In this document: in pieces, positions 34,747 to 43,922 of the stretch
Position numbering within the stretch: the first letter of the stretch is position 1
Layout of the letters: every line of letters begins with the position of its first letter
From: Peribacillus huizhouensis
GTDB lineage: Bacteria; Bacillota; Bacilli; Bacillales; DSM-1321
Assembly (NCBI RefSeq): GCF_014138605.1
Contig: NZ_JACJHX010000012.1
Coordinates: 1-64,000, forward strand
Direction: 5' to 3'
Length of the DNA stretch: 64,000 bases
Notes under the pieces: model-generated
What the model was told of the DNA's origin: nothing
The model's database searches: none
The model's input: the letters and a program-made list of their open reading frames with translations, nothing else
Position numbers and translations under genes: made by a program

Positions 34747-34800
34747 TATTGCTATTTATGAAATGAAGGAGTGTTATGTTCCTTCTTTTATGATTTTTTC

Positions 34801-34861
34801 CGCATTAACAAGCAGTAAATCCCCGAAGATAACCCTCACTGATTGAATTTTCCCTTTATCC
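34801..34861. repeat. CACTGATTGAAG-family repeat, copy 3 (degenerate)
   Basis: CGCATTAACAAGCAGTAAAT then ACCCTCACTGATTGAATTTT and CCCTTTATC. Same order of blocks as at 17085 and 23605 but with several changes. Confidence 0.6.
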
Positions 34862-34918
34862 ACATAGATGTTGCTTATTGGCTAATAATAACCGATAGAA
34901 CAGAAATTGAGGATGTGA

Positions 34919-35632
34919 ATGCAGATGGACTTTTTCCAGAGCCAGGAATCACTTACCGTAATAGAGTGGATCTTAAGGGCTATTGTCTCTTTCTTCTTTT
35001 TACTCTTTGTTGCAAAATTGATGGGGCAACGATCCATTTCTCAGTTACGTTTACTTGATTTTGTTATGGCATTAATAATTGGCAATATTATTGCTCACCC
35101 TTTGTCTGATCCAGTACTAGATTTGAAAGGGTCATTGACTACGATTACCGTATTAGTCTTTTTGTATTTAATTGGTGTTTTTTCCAGCCTTAAATGGAGT
35201 AAGTTTCGGAAAATTGTTGAAAGCCCCCCAATTCCTCTTATTAAAGATGGACAAATTATGTATAAAGGTTTGTCTAAGGCTAGGATATCTCTCGACGTAC
35301 TATTATCTGAACTAAGGAAGGAGAAGATAGTAGCTCCTGAAAAAGTTTCGCTGGCATTATGGGAACCAAATGGTACCATTTCTTTGTTTATAAATCCCCA
35401 ATATCAAGCCGTCACCCCATCCGATTTACAATTAGTAACAACAGCCTTTCACTATCCAAATACGATCATTAAAGAAGGGAAGATTGTTCTCAAAGAATTA
35501 AATAGAATCGGTAAAGATGAGTTGTGGCTGACCAATAAAATTAAGAATACATACAATCTGGACATAAAAGAAATCTTACTAGCAACAAAGGACGAAGAGG
35601 ATAACATCAAGGTCTTTTTATATAATTCTTAA
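34919..35632 (+). CDS. DUF421 (YetF family) membrane protein
   Basis: A 237-residue protein: three membrane segments in the first 90 residues (AKLMGQRSISQLRLLDFVMA then LIIGNIIAHPLSDP), then a cytosolic YetF-like domain with RKIVESPPIPLIKDGQIMYK and GLSKARISLDVLLSELRKEK. This is the standard DUF421 layout. Some members act in spore or envelope functions, but no biochemical role is fixed. The ATG follows GAGG with 6 nt spacing; a second ATG is 6 nt later. A strong terminator follows. Confidence 0.85.
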   Translation: MQMDFFQSQESLTVIEWILRAIVSFFFLLFVAKLMGQRSISQLRLLDFVMALIIGNIIAHPLSDPVLDLKGSLTTITVLVFLYLIGVFSSLKWSKFRKIVESPPIPLIKDGQIMYKGLSKARISLDVLLSELRKEKIVAPEKVSLALWEPNGTISLFINPQYQAVTPSDLQLVTTAFHYPNTIIKEGKIVLKELNRIGKDELWLTNKIKNTYNLDIKEILLATKDEEDNIKVFLYNS

Positions 35633-35640
35633 TTTGGAAA

Positions 35641-35683
35641 AATAGAGTAGGGAGTGTCCTAATTGGGCACTCCCTACTCTATT
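35641..35683. terminator. Strong bidirectional terminator
   Basis: AATAGAGTAGGGAGTGTCC (35641-35659) pairs with GGGCACTCCCTACTCTATT with a 5-nt loop, a near-perfect 19-bp stem, followed by TTTAC on the plus strand and by TTTTCCAAATT on the minus strand. The 3' end of the minus-strand lipoprotein gene overlaps its right arm. Confidence 0.88.
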
Positions 35684-35949
35684 TTACTCGTCTTACTATC
35701 TGGATCCGTAATATCTTGTGGATCTTCTGGATCATTTTCATTTTCATCATCTTTAAACAAATTATCATTTTTATCCACGCCTGGGGCTGTGCCGTTATCC
35801 TGATCATTTAAATCATTTGCATCATTCACATCTTCATCTACTGGAGCTGGATTCTTCACATTATTTTCTGGTGGAGGCGGCTCCTGATTATTGTTACATC
35901 CCGCCATCAATATATTTAATAAAGATACCCCGGCTAACTTATTCTCTAC
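35674..35949 (-). CDS. Acidic lipoprotein, start codon unclear
   Basis: The minus-strand frame encodes a lipobox (NKLAGVSLLNILMAGC, Cys codon 35896-35898) followed by about 73 residues rich in Asp, Asn, Glu and Pro (DEDVNDANDLNDQDNGTAPG). A lipid-anchored surface protein is expected. No ATG, GTG or TTG with a ribosome binding site stands at the proper place: the sequence before the lipobox reads ATA GTA GAG AAT AAG. The frame is open back to a GTG at 36069 within the FUSC gene, without a ribosome binding site. The start may have mutated, making this a near-pseudogene. Confidence 0.45.
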   Translation of the reverse strand, partial: VENKLAGVSLLNILMAGCNNNQEPPPPENNVKNPAPVDEDVNDANDLNDQDNGTAPGVDKNDNLFKDDENENDPEDPQDITDPDSKTSKIE

Positions 35950-36043
35950 TATAGTTCCTAAATCGAAAGGAAAATATTCATCAATAGGGAGAGGTAAGAA
36001 TTTTGTGTAAAAACAAGGCTGATTCTCTAATATTGGAAAGAAA

Positions 36044-37999
36044 TTAGCTTGTAACTTGATTTTTATCACAAACTTTTATTGCCTTTTGTAAGGAAATAAT
36101 CTCCTTATGTATTTTGTAATACCCTTTAATATCAGGAACATCCTTTGTTTTATACGGGCGATGATGTTCTGCGGTTTGTGCTAAGGTTTCTAAAATATAA
36201 AGAAATTGGGCAAGTTTTTCATCAGAAAGAAGTGGCCGATCCAAGTCTTTCACGGAGGAATCAAGTAAATATCCTAACTGATCGATGGAAAATATTACAG
36301 GCCAGAGAAACTCTAAAGCTTTTTTATTACTTAGACGCTCACCTAAAGCTGTCGTATATACCATTCTTAAATTGGTTAGATTGGTATGCATTTTAATATG
36401 TACTCTGCTTTTTTCAAAATGAAAGTCTTTTCTTTGTTCTGAAAACAACATGAGTAAAAACTGTGCTTGGCTTCTAATCGTTTTTGCTAGTAAATGAGGG
36501 AGCAGACCGGAAGCGGATGTTCGTCCAATAATTAGTACACCTAGAAGACCGATCAGACAACCAATTATTATATCGATAATACGTGTTGTAGCGAAAAAAG
36601 GCATATTATGCATCTGAGTCGTGCTTTCTGCCATCACTAAAGCATTTGGTGTGATAAACATAGTAGCAAGGGTGTAATTACGTACAATAAATAACTCGGT
36701 AAGAAATGTTAAAAGCAGGATGATCATGCTGATAAAAAATCCTTCCGGTTGCATGGATAGAATTAGACTCGCTATCACAACGCCAACAATGGTCCCTACT
36801 GACCTTTGAATGGCACGGAGGAAGGTACTCATGATGGTCGATCCTAGCAAGACTGCAGCACAGGAAAGTGGAACCCAATAGGATCGATTAAACTCGAATG
36901 CATAAGCAATCAATGCTGCAATCATAAGAATAATACCGTACTTTACAGCTCTTAGAAAGACAATCGAATTTTTATCAAAAGCACCTAAAAAAAGGGTCTT
37001 TACAGACAGCCTTGTTATTTGTATTTCCCGATTAATCTTCGACATCGGTTCGTTCATGATGGCGTCCGCATCATAAATGCTTGTAAATAAATGGTCCACG
37101 TCTTCATCATCCTGATCTGGTTGAAGAATTCTAGTAGGGCGGGCTTTCTTTTTAGGTTCAATAAAACCTGATAGAGCCCTAACTGATTCTCCTAATTCTG
37201 GCGGGAGTTTTTTATTTTTTTCTACTGAGCGGTCAAGAACTTCTAAATAAATGATACTAGCATGTTCATTTAATAAGTACAGACGTTTATAGAAATCTGA
37301 GCTTTGCCAAGGGATATACCCTGCAATAAGTGTGTTGTTTGCTTCTTTCATAGCTACAACTGTTTTTTCTCTAGCTTCATTAAATGTTTCTGTACCTACC
37401 GAATCGAGGAGAGAAGCCAATTCTCGATATACACGTTTTACAGCTATTGTTTCGGGTCCATGCGGATTGAAGAACCAGCCGACCATAGCAATCAGCCACG
37501 ATAAGGTCCCGCCAAGAAAAATAAGACCCGCACGAAATGGAGCAAGTGTTGGATCTACCGGCATTCCTGTCGTCATGGCAAAACCTAAAACTAAAAATAC
37601 TGCGGCAGGTCCTGGAATTTTTAAGGTTCCAAAAATAAAAGTTGCAATCGCTCCAATACCTCCAATCATTACTGCTGATAGAATCGGGTAAGGGGCGACA
37701 AGTGTTCCTAATCCAACGGCAAAAGTAAGGCTAAGCAGTACAGAAAATAGTTTTTTCGCTCTTTGTGCATACGGCTCATTAAAAACATAAAGGTATGTGA
37801 AGCCGCCGATCCCAGCCAACAATCCGTATTGAAAGTTCCCCAGTATCAATCCAATCAAGCTAGGTAAGGCTGCACATAGTCCAGCACAAAATGCTTTTGT
37901 CCATGGAAGTGGATTTTTTTTAATCTCAAATGCTTGTTGGATTATCGTAACGAGCGTATTTGATTTAGGAGAAGGAGTTATATTTTCATTTTTGGTCAT
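36044..37999 (-). CDS. FUSC family membrane protein (aromatic acid exporter-like)
   Basis: A 651-residue protein with two blocks of about six membrane segments (residues 35-175 and 355-500) separated by a long soluble part and followed by a C-terminal cytosolic domain. LGNFQYGLLAGIGGFTYLYV and FNRSYWVPLSCAAVLLGSTI with SVGTIVGVVIASLIL are typical of the FUSC/YccS group related to the AaeB p-hydroxybenzoate exporter. It probably exports aromatic or lipophilic acids. AGGAGG lies 8 nt before the ATG. A lipoprotein-like frame follows directly. Confidence 0.82.
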   Translation of the reverse strand: MTKNENITPSPKSNTLVTIIQQAFEIKKNPLPWTKAFCAGLCAALPSLIGLILGNFQYGLLAGIGGFTYLYVFNEPYAQRAKKLFSVLLSLTFAVGLGTLVAPYPILSAVMIGGIGAIATFIFGTLKIPGPAAVFLVLGFAMTTGMPVDPTLAPFRAGLIFLGGTLSWLIAMVGWFFNPHGPETIAVKRVYRELASLLDSVGTETFNEAREKTVVAMKEANNTLIAGYIPWQSSDFYKRLYLLNEHASIIYLEVLDRSVEKNKKLPPELGESVRALSGFIEPKKKARPTRILQPDQDDEDVDHLFTSIYDADAIMNEPMSKINREIQITRLSVKTLFLGAFDKNSIVFLRAVKYGIILMIAALIAYAFEFNRSYWVPLSCAAVLLGSTIMSTFLRAIQRSVGTIVGVVIASLILSMQPEGFFISMIILLLTFLTELFIVRNYTLATMFITPNALVMAESTTQMHNMPFFATTRIIDIIIGCLIGLLGVLIIGRTSASGLLPHLLAKTIRSQAQFLLMLFSEQRKDFHFEKSRVHIKMHTNLTNLRMVYTTALGERLSNKKALEFLWPVIFSIDQLGYLLDSSVKDLDRPLLSDEKLAQFLYILETLAQTAEHHRPYKTKDVPDIKGYYKIHKEIISLQKAIKVCDKNQVTS

Positions 38000-38569
38000 G
38001 ATGAAGCCTCCTTATCTTCGTTGGAAGTTATGTTTAATCTTCCCTTGTTTGTACACTTCCTATGTGTATATAAATAAATCTTTCTGACTTAAAAGTAAGG
38101 AAAGTTATAACGAATATAGAAGAGTATAAAGTAGTGTAGGTTTATTTTTTTTTGCCAATGTGTTAAATTTTTTGCATATTAGAAAGGGAAGTTTTTTTGT
38201 ATGATTCTTCCTCATGATTTTGGCTGACTTAAATGAATATACGAAAAAGGGGGAAGAAACATGCATTTCTTACATTAGAAGCTCGTCTTAACTGTAAATG
38301 TATTTCACATGGAAATCTTAATAGATAAGGCTATTGTCGGACATTTGCCATTACGAGGATATAGCGGTTGGTATTCCTATTTGTCAATTAAGGTGTTAGT
38401 GTGTAAGATGAGCTTTTCCATCCTTCCGGATTTCTAAAAATCCCGAGATCAGAGTAGTTACCAGAAAATGAAGTATTTAAAAGAAACTTAGGTGAACTTC
38501 AAGAATTACTCTTTATTTTTCGAATTTTTGATATTATGGGGTTAGGTTAATTATTTTTAATATCAGGTG
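38000..38569. other. Intergenic region before the two-component genes
   Basis: About 570 bp between the divergent FUSC and histidine kinase genes. It has a GGGGGAAG ribosome binding site followed by an ATG (38262) whose frame ends after five codons, perhaps a tiny leader or a remnant. I see no other gene. Confidence 0.4.
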
Positions 38570-40312
38570 ATGGGCGTGAGGAATATCTTTAAAAAACGGA
38601 TAGTAAAATTTATATTCTTTTCTTTCGGCAGTATACGTACGAAGATGGTGCTGTTTTTTTTGATTGTTGCTCTATTTCCATTGCTTATATTTGGATTTCT
38701 ATCATATGGGAAGTCTTCTGAGATTGTAAATAAACAATTTAATGAGTATGAGCAATTTGCGGTGTCTCAGCTTGATGAACAAATCGAAAATACATTTGAG
38801 CAAATGTATGTCGTTTCGAAGGATATCAATCAGTATTTATCAGACCCAACTTTAGTTATATTAAAGGAGGAAATCCCTCGTAGTTATACTGAATTTATTG
38901 AAATTGAAAACTTTGAAAGATATTTAGAGGCACATAAAACGTATAATACTAAAGGAATCTATTTAATTACCAATACAGGTTACTATTATGGGAATAGTCG
39001 CCTAGATATTCACAAGCTCTTTCAAAAATCTTTCTGGAAAGAAATTAATAGTCTTAAAGAAGGAGATTTGTGGATAGGATTTTATAATTCTGACCATTAT
39101 TATACGGGTGAAAAAAACGAAAAAATAATGGGTCTTGTTGTTCCTATTGAAAGTCAGTTTGGAGTATTAAAGGGGAGTAAGCTATTAATAGAAATAAATG
39201 CTGAGGAGCTGTTCTCTTATATTGGATTTCTTGAAAATAAGCTGCATTCTTCTATCACTTTGAAAAATGGTAAGCATCAGATAGTCTATAAAACGAAAAA
39301 CGCACCAAAAGAATTGAAAACAGATATAGTCTGGAATAATCATTTTGATGCCTATGGATGGGATATCCATGTTCGCATTCCTCAAGAATATTATTATCAA
39401 TCATCCAATGTTATTTATCGCTATACCATATTGGCTATTTTATTTTCAATTATTCTTGTTTATGTTCTGGCTGTCGTATTTTCCGTTCCACTTACAAAGA
39501 GGATTAAAAGTTTAAAATCCTCGATGAAGCGGGTCAGTGAAGGAAACTTAGATACGCAGATAGCAGTTACCTCCAATGATGAATTAGGGGTCTTAGCCCA
39601 AAGCTTTAATGATATGGTCAATCAAATTAAGGAGTTAGTTGAGCAAATTAGCACGACTGAACGATTAAAAAGGCAGGCAGAATTAAGAGCTTTCCATTAT
39701 CAAATAAACCCCCATTTATTATTTAACACTTTAAACTCTATCCAATGGAAGGCAAGGCTGCTAGGAGCAAAGGAAGTACAAGAGATGATCTATCATTTGA
39801 CTGAGGTGCTTCATGAAAATTTAAATTTTTCCGATGAGTTAATTCCAATAAAACAGGAGCTTCAGACAATCAAGCATTATTTAAAGGTTCAAGAAATACG
39901 TTTTGGACAAACATTTGAATATATCGAGGATATCCGTTCGGAATGTCTCGACTATTTAATCCCAAGGATGACACTTCAGCCGTTATTTGAAAATATCTTT
40001 TTCCATGCATTTGAAGATGGTCGGGGGAGAATTGAACTTGTGGTTATTGCTAAACCTGAACATCTCGAAATTATCTTAACGGATAATGGAAAAGGAATGA
40101 ATCAGGAGACTATTGAAAAGCTTCTTATCCCAAAACATCAAAATGATAAAGGGAGAGGAATCGGTGTTATTAATGTTGATCAACGCGTAAAGCTTCACTT
40201 CGGAATGGAGTATGGCCTATCAATCGAATCAGTCATTGGTGTAAAAACAATTTTTATTATAAAACTGCCGAAAAGGAGATACGTCGATGATAAAGGTATT
40301 AATTGCGGATGA
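38570..40312 (+). CDS. YesM-type sensor histidine kinase
   Basis: A 580-residue membrane sensor. Membrane segments lie at about 25-45 and 280-305 with an extracytoplasmic Cache-like sensor domain between them. A HAMP domain follows (SVPLTKRIKSLKSSMKRVSE), then the His_kinase domain with the phospho-acceptor near His376 in FHYQINPHLLFNTLNSIQWK and a HATPase with DNGKGMN and GRGIGVINVDQR. This is the YesM/LytS-like type that pairs with AraC-type response regulators in sugar uptake. Start ATG 38570 or GTG 38576 after AGGTGA. It overlaps its regulator gene by 26 bp and probably senses the sugar taken up by the island. Confidence 0.9.
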   Translation: MGVRNIFKKRIVKFIFFSFGSIRTKMVLFFLIVALFPLLIFGFLSYGKSSEIVNKQFNEYEQFAVSQLDEQIENTFEQMYVVSKDINQYLSDPTLVILKEEIPRSYTEFIEIENFERYLEAHKTYNTKGIYLITNTGYYYGNSRLDIHKLFQKSFWKEINSLKEGDLWIGFYNSDHYYTGEKNEKIMGLVVPIESQFGVLKGSKLLIEINAEELFSYIGFLENKLHSSITLKNGKHQIVYKTKNAPKELKTDIVWNNHFDAYGWDIHVRIPQEYYYQSSNVIYRYTILAILFSIILVYVLAVVFSVPLTKRIKSLKSSMKRVSEGNLDTQIAVTSNDELGVLAQSFNDMVNQIKELVEQISTTERLKRQAELRAFHYQINPHLLFNTLNSIQWKARLLGAKEVQEMIYHLTEVLHENLNFSDELIPIKQELQTIKHYLKVQEIRFGQTFEYIEDIRSECLDYLIPRMTLQPLFENIFFHAFEDGRGRIELVVIAKPEHLEIILTDNGKGMNQETIEKLLIPKHQNDKGRGIGVINVDQRVKLHFGMEYGLSIESVIGVKTIFIIKLPKRRYVDDKGINCG

Positions 40313-41429
40313 TGAACTCATTGTTAGAAAAGGATTAATCGCAACGGTCGAATGGGCAAAGTTTGGTATGGAGGTTATTGCTGATGCTCCTAATGGACAA
40401 AAGGCTTGGGAGCTGTTTCAGGAATATTCTCCTGAAGTAGTGATCACGGATATAGTTATGCCTGAAATGAATGGTATTGAGTTTGCCAGAAACATCAAAC
40501 AAATTTCCCCAGCAACCAAAATATTGTTGTTAAGCTGCCATCGAGACTTCACATTTGCACAAGAGGGAATGAATATTGGGGCTTCGGGATATATTTTGAA
40601 AACAGCATTTCAAGACAAGGATTTTGAAGAATATCTTGGACGCTTTGAAAATGAAATTAATCAAACAAATATCCAAACTCCTCTTAATTCTGCTAATATA
40701 GACAAGGATTTTTATGAATGGTTATGTGGCTTTGATAATTCTTTTCCGAAGCTATTAGGGGAGCTGTTTTTTAAAGATTGGCAGTGGATGCAGAAATCTT
40801 TTTATATTTATTTAGTAAACGGGCTTAATAATAATGAACTTTTTCATAAGAAATGGTCTTCTGATGAAAAACAATTTGCGAAAATATACTGTGGTCAGGA
40901 TCAATCATTTATTTTTATTCCAGAAAAAGCACAAGAAGATTTTGAGCATCTTCTAGTTGAGGCTAGGGCCATTGATCCTGCAATTCGCTGGAAGATGAAT
41001 GGCTTAAATCAAGGTATGGATGAGTGGATGGAAGGGGTTGTTAATCTATACCATAAATTCAAATTTGAAAAACAATTTGAGCTTTCAATGGATGATTGGC
41101 CATTCCCCATTCAAAAGGCTGTTCAAATCATCATCCAACAATTAGATGAACCTCTTACTTCAAGCCATGTAGCAAATGAAGTTGGCTTAAGCCGGAGTCA
41201 CTTTAGTACCATGTTTAAAAAGACTGTGGGAGAAAGTTTTATCACCTTTATCGAAAAGCTTAAAGTTCAGTCTGCATGTAATCTACTTGAGAATACTTCG
41301 CTTCCTTTACAAGAAATCGGCGAAAAAATAGGCATTCAGGATGGGAAGTATTTCAGCAAATGGTTTAAAAAGTGTATTGGAAGTTCCCCGTCAGAATATA
41401 GACAGAACAAAAAGAAGAATGTAAGCTAA
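40287..41429 (+). CDS. YesN-type response regulator with AraC DNA-binding domain
   Basis: A 380-residue regulator. Residues 1-120 are a receiver domain: ADDE at 7-10, Asp55 as phosphorylation site in VVITDIVMPEMNG, and Lys near 105 in GYILKT. Residues about 275-378 are an AraC domain with two helix-turn-helix units (SSHVANEVGLSRSHFSTMFK and LQEIGEKIGIQDGKYFSKWF). The middle has no clear domain. It overlaps the kinase gene and precedes the first sugar-binding protein gene, so it most likely activates the island promoters, for instance near the palindrome at 41507-41538. Confidence 0.92.
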   Translation: MIKVLIADDELIVRKGLIATVEWAKFGMEVIADAPNGQKAWELFQEYSPEVVITDIVMPEMNGIEFARNIKQISPATKILLLSCHRDFTFAQEGMNIGASGYILKTAFQDKDFEEYLGRFENEINQTNIQTPLNSANIDKDFYEWLCGFDNSFPKLLGELFFKDWQWMQKSFYIYLVNGLNNNELFHKKWSSDEKQFAKIYCGQDQSFIFIPEKAQEDFEHLLVEARAIDPAIRWKMNGLNQGMDEWMEGVVNLYHKFKFEKQFELSMDDWPFPIQKAVQIIIQQLDEPLTSSHVANEVGLSRSHFSTMFKKTVGESFITFIEKLKVQSACNLLENTSLPLQEIGEKIGIQDGKYFSKWFKKCIGSSPSEYRQNKKKNVS

Positions 41430-41506
41430 CAAATTTCCCTGTCACTTATAATTTTATGAAAGTTCAAACAATATTACAAAAAGAATAAGATAATTTTAAG
41501 TTCAAG

Positions 41507-41538
41507 ACCGCTTTCATTCAAGTTACAATGAAAGCGGT
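41507..41538 (+). promoter_or_regulatory. Perfect palindrome with overlapping cre-like sequence
   Basis: ACCGCTTTCATT (41507-41518) and AATGAAAGCGGT (41527-41538) form a perfect 12-bp inverted repeat with an 8-nt spacer. The right arm TGAAAGCGGTTACT (41529-41542) fits the CcpA cre consensus except at its last base. There is no T-run, so it is more likely an operator than a terminator. It sits 35 bp before the first sugar-binding protein gene. Confidence 0.6.
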
Positions 41539-41573
41539 TACTATTGGTTGTGAAGAAAAAAGAGGAGCGAACG

Positions 41574-42842
41574 ATGAAGAAGTTTTGGATAACAATTTTA
41601 GTAATCATGCTAGTTTTCGTAACTGCTGCCTGTTCCAATAATAAATCTAGTAAGAGCGAGCCTAATCAAATTAGGAAGGAACAAAAACATAAAATCGTCC
41701 TTCGTTTTGCGACTTGGGATTCAGGAGAGTCTTTAAAAATTCAAAAAAAAATTGCTAAAAAATTTGAAGAAAAGAATCCATATATAAAGGTCCAAGTCGA
41801 AGAATATGGTGATGAATTTGATCAAAAGCTATCTGCTTCATTTGGGGCAAAAAATCCTCCAGATGTCATGTATATGTGGAATTTTCCCGCCTATTTTCAG
41901 AATCTTGAACCACTAGATAATTTTATTAACAGAGATCCTTTTATAGACATGAATGATTATTATCAAGGTCTATTGAATCACTCGACGATGTACAGGAAAC
42001 TGTATGGCATCCCGGCAGGCTTCACAACAAGGGTGGTCTATTATAACAAAGATATATTTGATGCAGCAAACCTCCCCTATCCAAAGGATGGATGGACATG
42101 GGATGACTTTAAAGGGATAGCAAAGAAATTAACGGACCCCGCTAAGGAGCAGTATGGATTTGGGGTAAGACAAGAACCAGATACTTACGATCTTCAAGGG
42201 ATTGTTTGGAGTAATGGCTCAAGCTTTATAAGTGATGATGGAAGTGAAATCGCTGGATATATGAATAGCCCAGAAACCATTGAATCGATAAGAATGCTTA
42301 CAGATATGATCCAGGATACAAGTGCTGTTCTAGTAGATGGTAAAAATCAACAAAGCGGTGAGGAGAATTTTATAGCAGGTAAGATTGCGATGTGGGAAAG
42401 TGGATTTTGGCCATTAGAAGAATTTAAAGAAGCCAATATAAACTTTGGAACAGTTGAAATGCCTGCATTTAACGGAAAACCAGTGAAAGGTGTTATTTCT
42501 TCTTCTGCGGTTTCGATCGCAAGGGATTCAAAGAATAAAGATTTAGCTTGGGAATTTGTGAAATATTACAATTCACCAGAAGTAGTAAAAATGAGGAAGG
42601 CTGATTTACCTGTCCGTATTAGTTTAGTAAAAGAAATGAAAACAGAAAAAGACCCATTAATAGAGCCTTTCTACAAAATGCTTGAAAGATCGAATGGTAC
42701 CCCAGCTTTTCTACTTACTAAGAATTGGGATGCAATCAATCGGAATTTATCTGCAGCAATAAATGCCACTTTGCTCGAACAAGATGCAGAAACATTATTG
42801 AATAATGCTGTGAAGGATTCTGAGAAATATCTGGGGCAGTAA
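41574..42842 (+). CDS. Sugar ABC transporter substrate-binding lipoprotein (orphan)
   Basis: A 422-residue extracellular solute-binding protein of family 1. Residues 1-19 are a lipoprotein signal with lipobox VTAAC and lipidated Cys20. The mature part has LRFATWDSGES, DVMYMWNFPAYFQNLEPLDN, YGIPAGFTTRVVYYNKD and YPKDGWTWDDF, all standard for sugar binders. It closely resembles the binding protein at 50310-51548, but no permease genes follow it; the next gene is an SDR dehydrogenase. It may share the permeases at 51715-53462 or act as a sensor partner for the two-component system. GAGGAG precedes the ATG. Confidence 0.9.
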   Translation: MKKFWITILVIMLVFVTAACSNNKSSKSEPNQIRKEQKHKIVLRFATWDSGESLKIQKKIAKKFEEKNPYIKVQVEEYGDEFDQKLSASFGAKNPPDVMYMWNFPAYFQNLEPLDNFINRDPFIDMNDYYQGLLNHSTMYRKLYGIPAGFTTRVVYYNKDIFDAANLPYPKDGWTWDDFKGIAKKLTDPAKEQYGFGVRQEPDTYDLQGIVWSNGSSFISDDGSEIAGYMNSPETIESIRMLTDMIQDTSAVLVDGKNQQSGEENFIAGKIAMWESGFWPLEEFKEANINFGTVEMPAFNGKPVKGVISSSAVSIARDSKNKDLAWEFVKYYNSPEVVKMRKADLPVRISLVKEMKTEKDPLIEPFYKMLERSNGTPAFLLTKNWDAINRNLSAAINATLLEQDAETLLNNAVKDSEKYLGQ

Positions 42843-42901
42843 ATAAAGGATTTGCGATTATTAAAAAATAGCTTAACTAAATGATTTCAGGAGGGGTTAG
42901 G

Positions 42902-43681
42902 ATGTTAACACAAGATTATTTCGGTTTAGAGGATAAGGTGTGTGTTGTTACAGGGGGAGCTTCAGGGATAGGCTTAGCTACGGCAACACTTTTAGCAGAA
43001 GTTGGTGCAAAGGTCATTATGCTTGATATTAATGAAGAAAATGGTCAGAAGGCTGTAGCTGAGCTGCAAAAGAAAGATTATCAGGTTGAGTTTTTAAAAT
43101 GTGATGTTACAAAGGGGAACGACTGTATCGCCGTGAGAGACTATATCGAAAAAAATTACGAGACGATCGATGTTCTTTTTAACAATGCTGGTGTGATTAG
43201 AAGAAAAACAGTTGTTGATTTAGAAGAATCTGATTGGGATTTAGTGATTGATGTTTCTTTAAAAGGGGTTTATCTCCTTTCAAAATATTTAATTCCTCTT
43301 ATGGCGGAGAGTGGTGGAGGAAGTATTATTAATACCGGCTCTGGATGGGGACTTAAAGGTGGAGATCAAGCAGTCGCTTATTGCGCAGCGAAAGCTGGAG
43401 TTGTGAATTTAACGAAGGCAATGGCAATCGATCATGGACCGCAAAATATTCGTGTGAATTGTATTTGTCCTGGTGATACCGACACACCGTTATTAAGGGA
43501 TGAAGCAAAGCAATTGAAACAGCAAGAGGATGCATTTTTAGTATCTTCTGCAAAAGGACGACCTTTAGAAAGACTTGGAACGCCGAATGATATTGCAAAA
43601 GGAGTTTTATTCCTAGCAAGTGACTTATCAGCATGGGTAACAGGTACAGACTTAATTGTAGATGGCGGAGGTTTAGCTTAA
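42902..43681 (+). CDS. SDR family NAD(P)-dependent dehydrogenase
   Basis: A 259-residue short-chain dehydrogenase. The cofactor loop is TGGASGIG (17-24), NNAG follows near residue 92, and the catalytic Tyr160 and Lys164 are in YCAAKAG. DINEENG after strand 2 has Asp at the ribose position, favouring NAD+. The end VTGTDLIVDGGGLA is typical. In this setting it probably oxidises a sugar, sugar acid or polyol. AGGAGGGG lies 6 nt before the ATG. It is followed by a transposed repeat and then the GcvP-like genes. Confidence 0.88.
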   Translation: MLTQDYFGLEDKVCVVTGGASGIGLATATLLAEVGAKVIMLDINEENGQKAVAELQKKDYQVEFLKCDVTKGNDCIAVRDYIEKNYETIDVLFNNAGVIRRKTVVDLEESDWDLVIDVSLKGVYLLSKYLIPLMAESGGGSIINTGSGWGLKGGDQAVAYCAAKAGVVNLTKAMAIDHGPQNIRVNCICPGDTDTPLLRDEAKQLKQQEDAFLVSSAKGRPLERLGTPNDIAKGVLFLASDLSAWVTGTDLIVDGGGLA

Positions 43682-43686
43682 TTTTT

Positions 43687-43922
43687 TTAACTTTGGCTCT
43701 TTTCGTAAAGATTGTTGTTTTTAGCAAGAAACCAATTCGAACAGATGTTGATCTTCGTTACAGGTGCGAGACTCCTGCTTAGAAAAGCGTGTTGAGGGAG
43801 ACCCCGCAAGTGCAAAGCACTGAGGAGGCTTCTGAGACCGCCTCTACAACGGAAATCAACCCGGGATATTAGTGTAAAAATGATTGAAAAGCAACAAAGT
43901 ATGTGAAAACAGCCTTAACTTT
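43687..43922. mobile_element. Miniature transposed element, copy 3, with 8-bp target duplication
   Basis: Element 43695-43914 (220 bp), ends GGCTCTTTTCG and GTGAAAACAGCC. It is flanked by the direct repeat TTAACTTT (43687-43694 and 43915-43922). It inserted between the SDR gene and the GcvPA-like gene. In the left arm GTTGATCTTCGTT replaces GTTGATTGTAGTG of copies 1 and 2; the new form still faces AACGGAAATCAAC in the right arm and pairs better with it. Confidence 0.87.
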
